Source: Enoplolaimus lenunculus (taxonomy: Eukaryota; Nematoda; Enoplea; Enoplida; Thoracostomopsidae). Taken from it: a stretch of 64,000 nt of DNA. Within the stretch, counting starts at the first letter, position 1. Each line of letters starts with the position of its first letter. The stretch covers positions 124,001 to 188,000 of the forward strand of contig JASANG010000883.1 of assembly GCA_030248215.1 (NCBI GenBank). The letters run 5' to 3'. This document shows positions 56,046 to 64,000 of the stretch, in pieces. The notes under the pieces were generated by a model. That model saw nothing but the letters and a program-made list of their open reading frames with translations. It did no database searches and was not told the origin of the DNA. The translations under genes were made by a program, and so were the position numbers.

Positions 56046-56213
56046 GTGTGTTTTCTTGATAGTTTTTAGATTTTAAGGCAAACGATTGATTTTTAACACT
56101 GAGGGTGCCAGCTCGTTGACCCTCGGACCATGAAATGAAAACAGTAAACGTAAATTACTCCTGCTGCGACAGCCTAAGAGTTTGCTAATTTTCAAGACAT
56201 CGAGAGTACAGCA

Positions 56214-56387
56214 ACAGGCCTGTAGCCAGCTCATCTAGCTAGGTGGGGGCTGAAAAATTTTTCAGGAGGGGCATTCAAGGGATTTCAATGACTTTCAAGC
56301 AAGGTTGAAAATTTGTTAGGGAAGCAGAATTTTTCCAGAGGGGGTTGAACCCTCGCTGAGCCCCCCCCCCTTGGCTATGGGCCCGTG
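56214..56387. mobile_element. TGTAGCCA...GAGCTGG family MITE, reverse, in ANKFN1 intron 5
   Basis: GGCCTGTAGCCAGCTCATCT at the left, CTTGGCTATGGGCCCG at the right. Further, more decayed copies at 32628-32790, 35698-35860, 39655-39740 and 53510-53668. Confidence 0.7.
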
Positions 56388-56989
56388 CAGCAAAGACAAT
56401 GAGGCTGCATTGAAGCCCTCAAATCAAATTTCACGTGTAGTTTAATTTCTTTTACCCTCTTAGGATACGTACTAGTGGCAGGAGTGAGACAGGTGGCCAG
56501 CCCCTCAGCGCCGTGCGCGCTTGGGACCGGCAGTGAGACTGGAAGGTGAACCAAAAATCAATTGCAATACCTTGATTTTAGTCCCTTTGTAGCACTAGTG
56601 CTCCTGTATATTGCTTTGTATTGAGACTGAAAAATGATACTGGCATCTTGGGTCTCTTCGCTTGCAAACTTTCATTCGCGATACCATGTCTGTTATGCTT
56701 ACAGGATTCTTATGTATAACAATTATTGCAACACACACCACAAATTATGGCTGCCCACAATCAAACCGGCCTCTGTGTGGTGCCATGTTTCACAACAGGG
56801 TTCCAATTCAAAATTTCAAATTAAGATTTATTTAGTACTAAAATTGCGTTTGGCTCCTCGTTCGCTCTGCTCGAAAGCTTTTCTTCGACAATTATACGTC
56901 GTGCGGCTTTCTGTTAGAAAAATCTGGATTCCATTGTTTACTATTTTTTTCATGAATTTGCATTAATATATATTTCTGATTGATTTCAG

Positions 56990-57138
56990 TGTCATCCAGT
57001 CTTGAGTCCAGGCTTCGCCACGTTGAAATTTTAATCGAAGATACTGAAGCGAAGATGAGTTCACTTCGACGAGCGTTGAAAGAACAACGGCGTAGTTTGC
57101 CAGCAGCCTCAAGTGCCACTCAATTACCAACCACGAAG
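56990..57138 (+). CDS. ANKFN1: ANKFN1 exon 6 (helical region)
   Basis: Acceptor TTGATTTCAG, donor AAG before GTTAGT, phases 1 to 0. Codes SSSLESRLRHVEILIEDTEA then KMSSLRRALKEQRRSL, a heptad-like amphipathic helix between ankyrin and fibronectin parts. A MITE begins about 20 bases into the following intron. Confidence 0.9.
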
Positions 57139-57158
57139 GTTAGTTTAACTTTTCAAAA

Positions 57159-57325
57159 CCAATCTATAGAACAGGGCCGTAACAGTAGTATAAGCATATT
57201 CCTAAGCCTAAGCTTAAGCGTAATAATAAGCTTATACCTAGGAATAATCAAAATAATGTTTAAGATTCCACTATTGCAGTGCAGTTCCGTAGAAAAACGT
57301 TCCACACCTGACCTTTACGTGGCCC
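57159..57325. mobile_element. CTTAGG-core MITE, B left and A right end, in ANKFN1 intron 6
   Basis: Starts CCAATCTATAGAACAGGGCC and ends CCTGACCTTTACGTGGCCC. Short core. Begins 20 bases past the exon 6 donor. The possible duplication (TTTTCAAA, TTTTTCAG) is poor. Confidence 0.75.
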
Positions 57326-57390
57326 TTTTTCAGGCACGGATTTGCAAATTACTGTAGCGCACAGCATCAATTCCGTGCCACAATACTGTG

Positions 57391-57612
57391 GGGTGCGACT
57401 GATATTTATCTGGCCTCTCCAGAGGGTTCCCCCCTTGTTATTCGGTTACGGACTGTTATTTATTTTTAACCAGTTAATCTTAATGCACTCAAATTAGGGT
57501 TTAGGGACTCTATGCACTTACGAACTCTATTAGGGATACGGACTCCTATTGATTGGGACTCAAAATGGGGACCCCCTCTTATTACCCCCCTTTTATTCGG
57601 GTCACTATTGTA
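57391..57612. mobile_element. TA-flanked MITE, internally deleted copy in ANKFN1 intron 6
   Basis: Left end GACTGATATTTATCTGGCC; right end CTTTTATTCGGGTCACTATTG. The middle of the family sequence is missing. Confidence 0.75.
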
Positions 57613-57706
57613 ATATACAAAACACCCCGAGACGTTAATCAGATTAGAACAAAGAAAATAAGTGATTTTTTCAACCTAAACTTACACGTTTTTTTCAATA
57701 TTTCAG

Positions 57707-57785
57707 GATCTCGATAACCAGCTCAGTAGTACAGAGTCACGAGTCCATGTGTTGAAGAAAATGCGAAGCCATTGCAATAACCCAG
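57707..57785 (+). CDS. ANKFN1: ANKFN1 exon 7 (helical region)
   Basis: Codes DLDNQLSSTESRVHVLKKMR then SHCNNP. Strong acceptor (T-rich, CAATATTTCAG) and donor CCCAG before GTTAGT, phase 0 to 1. Continues the helix of exon 6. Confidence 0.88.
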
Positions 57786-58182
57786 GTTAGTTCCCGTTCA
57801 CTATCAGAATGACCAGGCCCAAAATTACGGTAGATTAGCAAATTTCTAACCTAAAGTTAAAGAATTTTACAAAAAATCAAACAACGTACCTGCCTGAAAT
57901 TTTTACTATTACTTGTCGTCTTTTAGATATAACTATATTTTAAAATCTTGGCGTATTCTCAAATGTGTGTAGCATCTATTACCAGTTTGTGATAAATTTT
58001 GAAACTTTCACCGCTGTATTGTTGAGCTTCAAAATTCACCACATTTTTTCTAGTTTGCTTTGTCATACTTCTGTGCCAATTTTGAGTTCCGCAATTGTAA
58101 CAGTTCGTTGCGTTTACTGGTGACAGGTATGCTATACGTATTTGAAAATACGGATTTGAGAATATAAATTTTTATCTTTCAG

Positions 58183-58293
58183 TGATCCCGTTACCCCCGT
58201 CTTCAGTTTCACTATGGGTATCGTCGGCAACATCCGTTGCGGTGTCTATTGAATCATCCAAGCAAACAAAAGTTGTTGCTACAAAGTACAAAA
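58183..58293 (+). CDS. ANKFN1: ANKFN1 exon 8 (fibronectin III, N-terminal half)
   Basis: Codes VIPLPPSSVSLWVSSATSVA then VSIESSKQTKVVATKYK. The Pro-rich start, the W in the B strand and K-Y-K at the C strand are typical of fibronectin III. Acceptor TTTTATCTTTCAG, donor AAAA before GTAAGT, phase 1 to 1. Confidence 0.92.
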
Positions 58294-58693
58294 GTAAGTT
58301 CAACCTATGTATGCTTGGTTTGATTTCAGCACCCTGATAAATAAACTTGAGGGGTCAAAAAGTTTACGAGAGAGCATACATGAATTTCTTATGGTTTTTC
58401 CATCGAGACATCACCTAGCGTACGCATGATATTGTGGAAGTTGCATAAAACAATTCTGAATGTTATGGGCGTTTGGGCACACTATGCCATAACTGTTATA
58501 CATCCGTCACTTTTTATGGCTAAAAATTGTTAACATTGCCCGGTTAACTATCAAAATCACGAAAGGCTCAAATATGCAAAAATTTTCAAAATCGGACCAT
58601 TTTAAACAAGCGGCGGTTCAGAGAACAACAGAAAATACCGGTCTCTTGTGTTGCGAGGTTGTATATTCGGCGGAAATTTACTTATATTTCTAG

Positions 58694-58882
58694 TCGAATG
58701 GTGCAAAGACCCGTCGTTTGCTGCATTGGATGGAACCCTATCAGTGAGAGATTTGCGACGTCTTAAAGTGACCATTTCATCGCTGACCACCGACCAACGA
58801 TACTGGATCCGAGTTGCAGCCGGAAATTTTGCCGGATACAGCTCGTATGTCGCTACAGAACCGGAATCGGCAGTGCCTTCAA
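58694..58882 (+). CDS. ANKFN1: ANKFN1 exon 9 (fibronectin III, C-terminal half)
   Basis: Codes IEWCKDPSFAALDGTLSVRD then the consensus end SSLTTDQRYWIRVAAGNFAG and YSSYVATEPESAVPSS. L-x-x-x-x-x-Y-x-x-R-V-x-A-x-N-x-x-G is the hallmark of the F and G strands. Acceptor TATATTTCTAG, donor TCAA before GTGAGT, phase 1 to 1. Confidence 0.95.
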
Positions 58883-59009
58883 GTGAGTTGCATTTGAATA
58901 TTTAAATTTTTTGAATGATTTTGAGAAAACAATATTTACAAGAAACGATTGTTTTGGGTTTTGACGCAAAACCTTGGATTTCAGTATTGTTTCAGGTTAA
59001 AAATTTTGG

Positions 59010-59150
59010 CCCATGTGAAGAATAAGAGCCTACCCGCTAGACAGCCAGGAGACTGTGTGCTTAGACACGAAAGCTAATAGGCTTAGGCTTACAGTTAGGT
59101 ATAGATGTAGACTTACAGTTTCTAGACAGACCCCTAGAGTTAACATGGGC
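59010..59150. mobile_element. Degraded CTTAGG-core MITE, C-like, in ANKFN1 intron 9
   Basis: TIRs GGCCCATGTGAAGAATAAGA and CCCTAGAGTTAACATGGGCC around a short GGCTTAGGCTTACAG core. Flanks AAAATTTT and AAAAATTC are similar. Confidence 0.65.
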
Positions 59151-59399
59151 CAAAAATTCAATTTAAATTGTGAAATTTTTCGAACGGCAGAATTTGGGTT
59201 AAATTTCAATTGTTGCTACATATTTGTAACTGGAATACCTGTGCATTCCTGAAAATAGTTGGAAGAATAAAAATTGTTGAGAAAATCTATTGCAACCCTT
59301 TTTCGCGTCGAGTATACTGTGAGCAACTTAGAAAAGTTTGTCCATGTGAATTTGTACACAGTAGGCAATTTCTAGCAATAGTACTGCGCATAGCACAAA

Positions 59400-59760
59400 A
59401 TCTCCATAAGACGCGTGAGCTGTAATGGCTCGTACGTCAAGCTCCAGCAGCCGAGTGCTGTTGATAAACGCCTCCCACTCGTGCCACGGTGACTCGAATC
59501 ATGGCTCTAAATTTGATATCAGACGAAACAGGAAATACTCATGTGAGTTGTGGTTACTCCTGTTATTTTCTGAGATGTCCAAAACAACACGGTCTGCACG
59601 GTCCTTGTTCGATGTTTTGCCCAGAGTTAAGGACCACTCCGGGGATCGAACTTCGGCCGTGGTGCACTCGAGTCACGCATGCTACAACTACACCATGTGG
59701 TCGATTGGAACAACTTCACATTCCGGTATATGTGCACATATTTGACAACCTATGCTTTGA
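59400..59760 (-). repeat. tRNA-like SINE fragment in ANKFN1 intron 9
   Basis: On the minus strand TGGTGTAGTTGTAGCATGCG (A box-like) and GAAGTTCGATCCCCG (B box) at tRNA spacing. A similar fragment with GGTTCAACTCCCGG lies at 33480-33545. The leader differs from the hairpin-headed family. Confidence 0.5.
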
Positions 59761-59840
59761 GACAATATAAATGCAGTACAAACGCTTATAATTGTTTGTT
59801 AACATATTAACTAATACCCAATAGCTATGTTATTTTTTAG

Positions 59841-59957
59841 GCTGGTACGATTGTGATCGGGTTCCATGTTGCCAAAATGTTTCAAATTCTTCTGGTTCAC
59901 CGCGACGAAAAATCAACCAGTTGTATCATGAATTTTTTGAACAAAACTGGACTTCAA
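59841..59957 (+). CDS. ANKFN1: ANKFN1 exon 10
   Basis: Acceptor TTATTTTTTAG. Codes SWYDCDRVPCCQNVSNSSGS then PRRKINQLYHEFFEQNWTS. The SW start and the QLYHEFFEQ helix fit the region after fibronectin III in this family. The donor is GTATTA after TCAA, a weak match. It is chosen because it keeps phase 1 into exon 11, and no GTRAGT donor follows before the frame closes. Confidence 0.8.
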
Positions 59958-60462
59958 GTATTAAGTTTGTAGCTGTGTTAAGTCGTTGTTGGCTCAAACA
60001 GTGGTTTGGGTTCGGAAGTTGTACCAACTTCGGCAATAGATGGACAGCGACGGAGCCAAAAATTTCGCACGGGGGGGCGGGCTGCCAAAAGTTATGAAAC
60101 ACAATTTTTACTGTATGATATATATGTGCCAGTTTTCTGAGAGTGGAAAAACTGTAAGGTAGGGCTTAGCAGTTCATTGCAAAAAAATTTTCTTATGGAG
60201 GGGTGTACGCCCCCCCATCGCTTCCCCCTTCTGATCTCGTTAGTGCGAGTGAACCATTAAAAACTGTGGTGTCAAACGGCGTCCCGGAAAGCGGAGAGCA
60301 GAAGAGTTGACCTCGTCCCAATTATTGCATCGTATTGTTTGTGGTTTGCCAATTCTATACGAAAACCTTCTGGCTATGTTTCTGGACAGTACCAAAAATA
60401 TTGTTAATTTGAACGCTATTTGTTGGAAATATTTCCGATTTCAAAAGTTGTATTTAATGAGA

Positions 60463-60636
60463 GACCCATGTTACTTTTAGAGGCGTCCAGGTTTTTGGCG
60501 GGTCTATAAAAGAGTAGGTTTACATTTTAGATTACTTTTTTTGCTTAGGCTTAGGAACACATTTTTGGAACGCTTAGGCATAGGCATACGAATACGCTTA
60601 ATCCTACTGTTTACGCGCCTAAAAGTAACATTGGCC
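60463..60636. mobile_element. CTTAGG-core MITE, C type, in ANKFN1 intron 10
   Basis: TIRs CCCATGTTACTTTTAGAGGC and GCCTAAAAGTAACATTGGCC with a TTAGGC core. Target duplication not clear. Confidence 0.8.
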
Positions 60637-60814
60637 TAAATAAGATATCCCCAACCACATTTAGGCTTAAGGTCGACCGTAGGACAAACGCTTAGCTATG
60701 TCTATAGCTTTGCCTAAGCCTTCGCTTAAGTCTAAGCATAAAGCCAAACCGTCAAATTTATCCGTCTAGCGAAAGTCTACGAGAGCTGTTATAGCACTTT
60801 TTACTGAATTTTAG

Positions 60815-60962
60815 GTTTATCTTCATCAGTTTCATCCTGTTCGCTGTCAACATCCGGAACCGAACCAGGCGGTTCTGCAATGGCAACGTCCGGAAAGCAA
60901 CGAAAAATGCGCAGTTTGAAAAATTTGTTTATGCCAAATAAATTACAAAAGGCTGTGAAAAG
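60815..60962 (+). CDS. ANKFN1: ANKFN1 exon 11
   Basis: Codes LSSSVSSCSLSTSGTEPGGS, then basic KQRKMRSLKNLFMPNKLQKA VKR. The SLKNLF...K..K motif matches the vertebrate SLKHLF...KTLKR stretch. Acceptor CTGAATTTTAG, donor AAAAG before GTATTT, phase 1 to 2. Confidence 0.92.
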
Positions 60963-61239
60963 GTATTTAAATAATGACACTTTACACCAATTCATTGGCG
61001 ATAAATGCAAGTTTCTGAATAAATTGCATATCCGTAAACGAAACTGGCAAAAGGCTTAGGCTTATGCTTAGATGTGTTAACACAACTGAAATCCAAATCA
61101 TTGATGTCCAGCAGATTTATATTGAAAATGAGCAATAAAATTTTACGAAAAAGAAATAACTCAATCGTATTGACTAAGTACAGCACTACAGATTGCCGTG
61201 TTAATCTAGCACCCATGTGCCATCGCCTAACTGCGAGTT

Positions 61240-61735
61240 GATTACTCCTATAATAACAATAGGTTGATTACTTTTGTAATAACACTAGGTTGGTTGCTCC
61301 TGTAATATTACTAGGTTGGTTGCTCCTGTAATAACACTAGGTTGGTTGCTCCTGTAATATCACTAGGTTGGTTGCTCCTGTAATATCACTAGGTTGGTTA
61401 CTCCTGTAATAACACTAGGTTGGTTACTCCTGTAATAACACTGTGCACGTTGGCTACTCTTGTATAACACTAGGTTGGTTACTCCTGTAATAACGCTAAG
61501 TTGATTACTCCTGTAATAACACTATGTTGATTACTCCGGTAATAACAGTAGGTTGGTTACTCCTGTAATAACACTGCACGTTGTTTACTCTTGTAATAAC
61601 ACTAGGTTGGTTACCCCTGCAATAATACTAGGTTGGTTACTCCTGCAATAACGCAGTGCATGTTTGTTACTCTTGTAATAAAACTAGATTGGATGCTCCT
61701 AATAACACTAGGTTGCTCCTGTATTAACACCAGTT
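61240..61735. repeat. 26-bp minisatellite in ANKFN1 intron 11
   Basis: About 19 units of TAATAACACTAGGTTGGTTA-CTCCTG, with variants (ATATCAC, GCACGTTGG-type inserts). Edges are decayed. Confidence 0.92.
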
Positions 61736-61939
61736 TCTTAGAACAATGCTGGCACTAATATTTAAAAATTACTATTCGAAATCAGTTGTGGATTTAAGGG
61801 AACAAGTCTCACAAGAACCAGGCATTAACTCACTCAAATCGATATTCATTAGTGTCTGAATTATTTTCCACGTATATTTTTGCTTGTAAATATAACATCC
61901 CTCGTTTTTTAAAAATAATTTCTGCACCCTATTTTTAAT

Positions 61940-62164
61940 AGCGGATCCATAGGGGGCCTTCCGTCAGAATGTTTTTGGCGTTAAAATGGTAAGGTCTTCC
62001 TTGCCTTACAATGTTTTCCCACAAATGATTTTTGTAAAATCATAATAAAATCTCCTTCTATCTTACAGTTTGTCCCCTCAAAAATGTTTTCATGAAAAAA
62101 TGCGTTTCAAAACTTTTGCCAGCCCGCTCCCCGCGTCAGAAATTTCTGGATCCGCCGCTGCGTG
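61940..62164. mobile_element. GGATCCGCCGCT-family MITE in ANKFN1 intron 11
   Basis: Left AGCGGATCCATAGGGGGCC, right CTGGATCCGCCGCTGCGTG. Perfect 8-bp duplication TTTTTAAT (61932-61939, 62165-62172). Ends about 48 bases before exon 12. Confidence 0.8.
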
Positions 62165-62212
62165 TTTTTAATAAACCCTGCATCTGATTCCTAAAATAAT
62201 ATTTCATTTTAG

Positions 62213-62351
62213 CAATACGGCTTACCTAGCGAGTATCCTTTACTGTGACGATAAGCTGGTTTGTACTGTTGATGATACTATTCCCATGATTGAAATTGAA
62301 GCTGATTTACCTGCATCGTTGGAAACATCCGAATTCTCGTGGTTCATGAAG
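62213..62351 (+). CDS. ANKFN1: ANKFN1 exon 12
   Basis: Codes NTAYLASILYCDDKLVCTVD then DTIPMIEIEADL and ETSEFSWFMK, aligned by eye with vertebrate LYIAVIFYYNDNVLV, LPIVEIDD and DFLWFTK. Acceptor TTTCATTTTAG, donor AAG before GTACAG, phase 2 to 0. Confidence 0.93.
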
Positions 62352-62653
62352 GTACAGTTTACCCTGGTACTCTCTTACCATTCTGGGCACTGGCATAGTG
62401 CCGCCCGCAGGTTGTGTTTGACGAGATGGATTTGAGGCAATTCCATTGCTGAAATCCTAAGAAAAATATATCAAGTTATCAGCTGTTTGGTGCAGCAAAC
62501 CTCATCATTTACCGTTTCGAAACTTTACCGAGACCTATCACCAAACTAGCAATAGGTGTCATACACAGTTGAGAATACGGACATAGCTTTAGGTGGGACT
62601 AAATTGATTTGGTGGGACTATAATTGATAATTGATTTTCCAGAACGATTTCAG

Positions 62654-62767
62654 ATATCATGTTCCTGGTGTGACACTCGTCAACATATAAATGACATTCA
62701 AGGCAACTACAAAACCCCTCAGTTGCATTTCCGGTACAGGTTGCTCGAAGCAGCTACTGCTATGCAG
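62654..62767 (+). CDS. ANKFN1: ANKFN1 exon 13
   Basis: Codes ISCSWCDTRQHINDIQGNYK then TPQLHFRYRLLEAATAMQ. Two acceptors lie close together: TTTTCCAG at 62642, and ACGATTTCAG at 62653. Only the second gives an open phase-0 reading and restores the family motif FMK-ISCSW (vertebrate FTK-LSCMW), so it sets the start. Donor CAG before GTAGGC, phase 0. Confidence 0.9.
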
Positions 62768-62840
62768 GTAGGCTTTAATTGTAAGCATTAATGCTTTTAT
62801 TGCTTTCTTTATATATATTATATATTATACATATATATAT

Positions 62841-63213
62841 CAGGATGCAACCGGAATTCCGGTTCCGGCATTTTTTCACCTTCCGGTTCCGCTAAATTTT
62901 TACCGGATTTAAAAATTCCGGTGTTATAATTTGGCCGTTTTCTTAACTTTGCTAATTTTTAAGAATCTCTTTTGAAAGCCACTTGTACTCCGAATATAAG
63001 CCATTGATGGTGGATTTCTCTTCAGTCGACGACGAAAATCTAAAATACAACAAATAAAATAAATACCTATGCTCGACTAAGGTTGTTTCACAAATAATAG
63101 AGCAAAAAATACAATTAAAATGAAATTTTTGGTGAAATGCAGTTTTCACTTTCCGGTTCTGGTAAAATTTTTAAATTCCGGTTCCGCTAAATTGTAATTC
63201 CGGTTGCACCCTG
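62841..63213. mobile_element. hAT-type MITE (CAGGGTGCAACCGGAATTCC family) in ANKFN1 intron 13
   Basis: Starts CAGGATGCAACCGGAATTCC and ends AATTCCGGTTGCACCCTG. Flanked by ATATATAT on both sides (duplication, though the site is a simple repeat). The interior is very close to 24712-25085, suggesting recent spread. Confidence 0.88.
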
Positions 63214-63414
63214 ATATATATGTCACTGGCCAATCTGTTATTCAGTTCAGTCTTATGAAGCCAGTTTATGATTCTGAGCAAATAGCAGTTTCGCCTAGGC
63301 CAAATAATTAATATTGTAGTTAAGTGTTAAAATTTATGATTAACCAGAATATAGTGTTCCGATAGCACGCCTGACTGTGTATTAATTGCAACTGGTATAA
63401 AGTTTATTTTTCAG

Positions 63415-63528
63415 AACTCAGTTGGTTTACAAGATTTGGGTCGTTTACATTACGAGAGAATTGTTGACATTAATGGGGCTGTAATATTTGTTACTGTTCA
63501 TCAAGTTGTCGATCCAAAACACGTTCAG
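63415..63528 (+). CDS. ANKFN1: ANKFN1 exon 14 (last in window)
   Basis: Codes NSVGLQDLGRLHYERIVDIN then GAVIFVTVHQVVDPKHVQ, matching vertebrate NLGRVYYEPIKDRHGNILLVTI. Acceptor TTATTTTTCAG, donor CAG before GTATCT, phase 0. A C-type CTTAGG MITE begins 16 bases into the next intron; its apparent target duplication starts at intron base +9. The rest of the gene lies past 64000. Confidence 0.93.
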
Positions 63529-63544
63529 GTATCTACGGTCAATG

Positions 63545-63702
63545 TTACTTTTACTCCGCAGCTGTAGATAAAGCTTATTTCTAAGCGTAAGCCTAAGCGT
63601 TATATAAGTGTAAACTTAAACCAAAGCAAAAGATATGGTTCAAAATCTAAACTCACTCTTTTACAGACTCACCAGAAATCGAGACGGCCCTAAAAGTGAA
63701 TA
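63545..63702. mobile_element. CTTAGG-core MITE, C type, in ANKFN1 intron 14
   Basis: Starts TTACTTTTACTCC and ends CCCTAAAAGTGAATA. Flanks GGTCAATG (63537-63544) and GGTCAATA match 7 of 8. The duplication starts at intron base +9. Confidence 0.65.
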
Positions 63703-63891
63703 GGTCAATATACAATGAATCAGTGGGGGACATGGTGCTCAGCACTCTCCCCTATTGTTCCGCTGTGAAATCTTTTGCCCACGCTAACACAAGGGGCTTT
63801 AGAACATGGGAAAGGCAGTTATATAATACGAGAGGCCAAAATATGTTAAAAAAATTAAAATGCAGCTGAAATACAGCTGTAATGCCTAATC

Positions 63892-64000
63892 CGGCCGATG
63901 TAAAGATCAGAGGCGGAAGGTTTTTCAGTGGGACTGCAATAGAGTGAGCTTAAGCTTTAAACTAATTTTTGGCTTGGCTTAGGCTTAGGAATAAACTCAT
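63892..64000. mobile_element. CTTAGG-core MITE, A type, cut by the window edge
   Basis: Starts CCGGCCGATGTAAAGATCAG and runs into GGCTTAGGCTTAGG before the sequence ends. Confidence 0.8.

Larger units (their letters stand above)
42790..63528 (+). other. ANKFN1: Gene span: ANKFN1 (wide awake / Banderuola) homologue, 5' 14 exons
   Basis: Fourteen exons join with fully consistent phases to 1872 bases (624 codons) and continue beyond the window. Domain order: basic Ser-rich N-terminus (1-150), ankyrin-like pair (about 177-237), a heptad-like helical stretch (238-312), fibronectin type III (about 314-410), then the family-specific region with KNLFMPNKLQKAVKR, ILYCDDKLV, FSWFMKISCSW and DLGRLHYERI. 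These match, from memory, the vertebrate ANKFN1 stretches KHLF...KTLKR, FYYNDNVLV, FLWFTKLSCMW and NLGRVYYEPI. In flies this protein (WAKE) acts in clock output to promote sleep and, as Banderuola, binds Discs-large in asymmetric division; the mouse gene affects behaviour and balance. It is an adaptor with no enzymatic motif. Intron 1 is about 10 kb; later introns are 0.2-1.3 kb. Confidence 0.93.

Noticed and set aside
1-64000. LTR elements, retrovirus-like or capsid-bearing elements, LINEs with reverse transcriptase, CRISPR arrays, rRNA
   Set aside because: No long direct terminal repeats, no reverse transcriptase, integrase or capsid motifs in any frame and no regularly spaced palindromic array of the CRISPR kind were seen. 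The regular arrays present are satellites.

Overview
The window is about 64 kb of AT-rich, intron-containing animal DNA. It carries parts of two protein genes separated by, and filled with, short non-autonomous transposons. The genetic code is standard, introns are GT-AG, and one gene is a clear homologue of the bilaterian gene ANKFN1 (wide awake / Banderuola). I take the host to be an invertebrate metazoan, but the sequence does not let me name the group. I see no bacterial-type operons, CRISPR array, rRNA, reverse transcriptase, LTR pair, capsid/envelope gene or intact transposase.

Layout: 1-8640 is intergenic DNA made of old MITE, SINE-like and Helitron-like copies. A five-exon gene on the minus strand fills 8642-23850. 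Its exons join with matching phases into 2608 codons. The product is a large, Ser/Asn/Lys-rich, probably nuclear protein with an RS-like region and a SUMO-interaction-like motif near its end. Its first two exons carry an LGLY motif and a coiled coil that resemble FLASH (CASP8AP2), the histone pre-mRNA processing factor. I treat that identity as a hypothesis.

From 23851 to 42789 I find only nested repeats, including three hAT-type MITEs inside one another, each with its own 8-bp target duplication. From 42790 to the right edge runs the plus-strand ANKFN1 homologue. Fourteen exons (624 codons) lie in the window: a basic N-terminal region, two ankyrin-like units, a heptad-like helical stretch, one fibronectin type III domain and the start of the conserved C-terminal region. 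The gene continues past 64000. The two genes are divergent, about 19 kb apart, and nothing links their functions.

The repeat landscape is the most unusual part. At least six MITE families show 8-bp target duplications, as expected of hAT transposons. The most abundant one (about 20 copies) carries a core of CTTAGG/TTAGGC hexamers between GGCCCATGTA-type terminal inverted repeats. Other families include a TA-flanked 440-bp MITE, TA-flanked GAGTC palindromes, a 953-bp element with a 19-bp E2F-site-like array, Helitron-like copies ending in hairpin plus CTGG, and a composite repeat with a tRNA-like module in its middle. Four MITE copies sit within about 8-25 bases of a 5' splice site.
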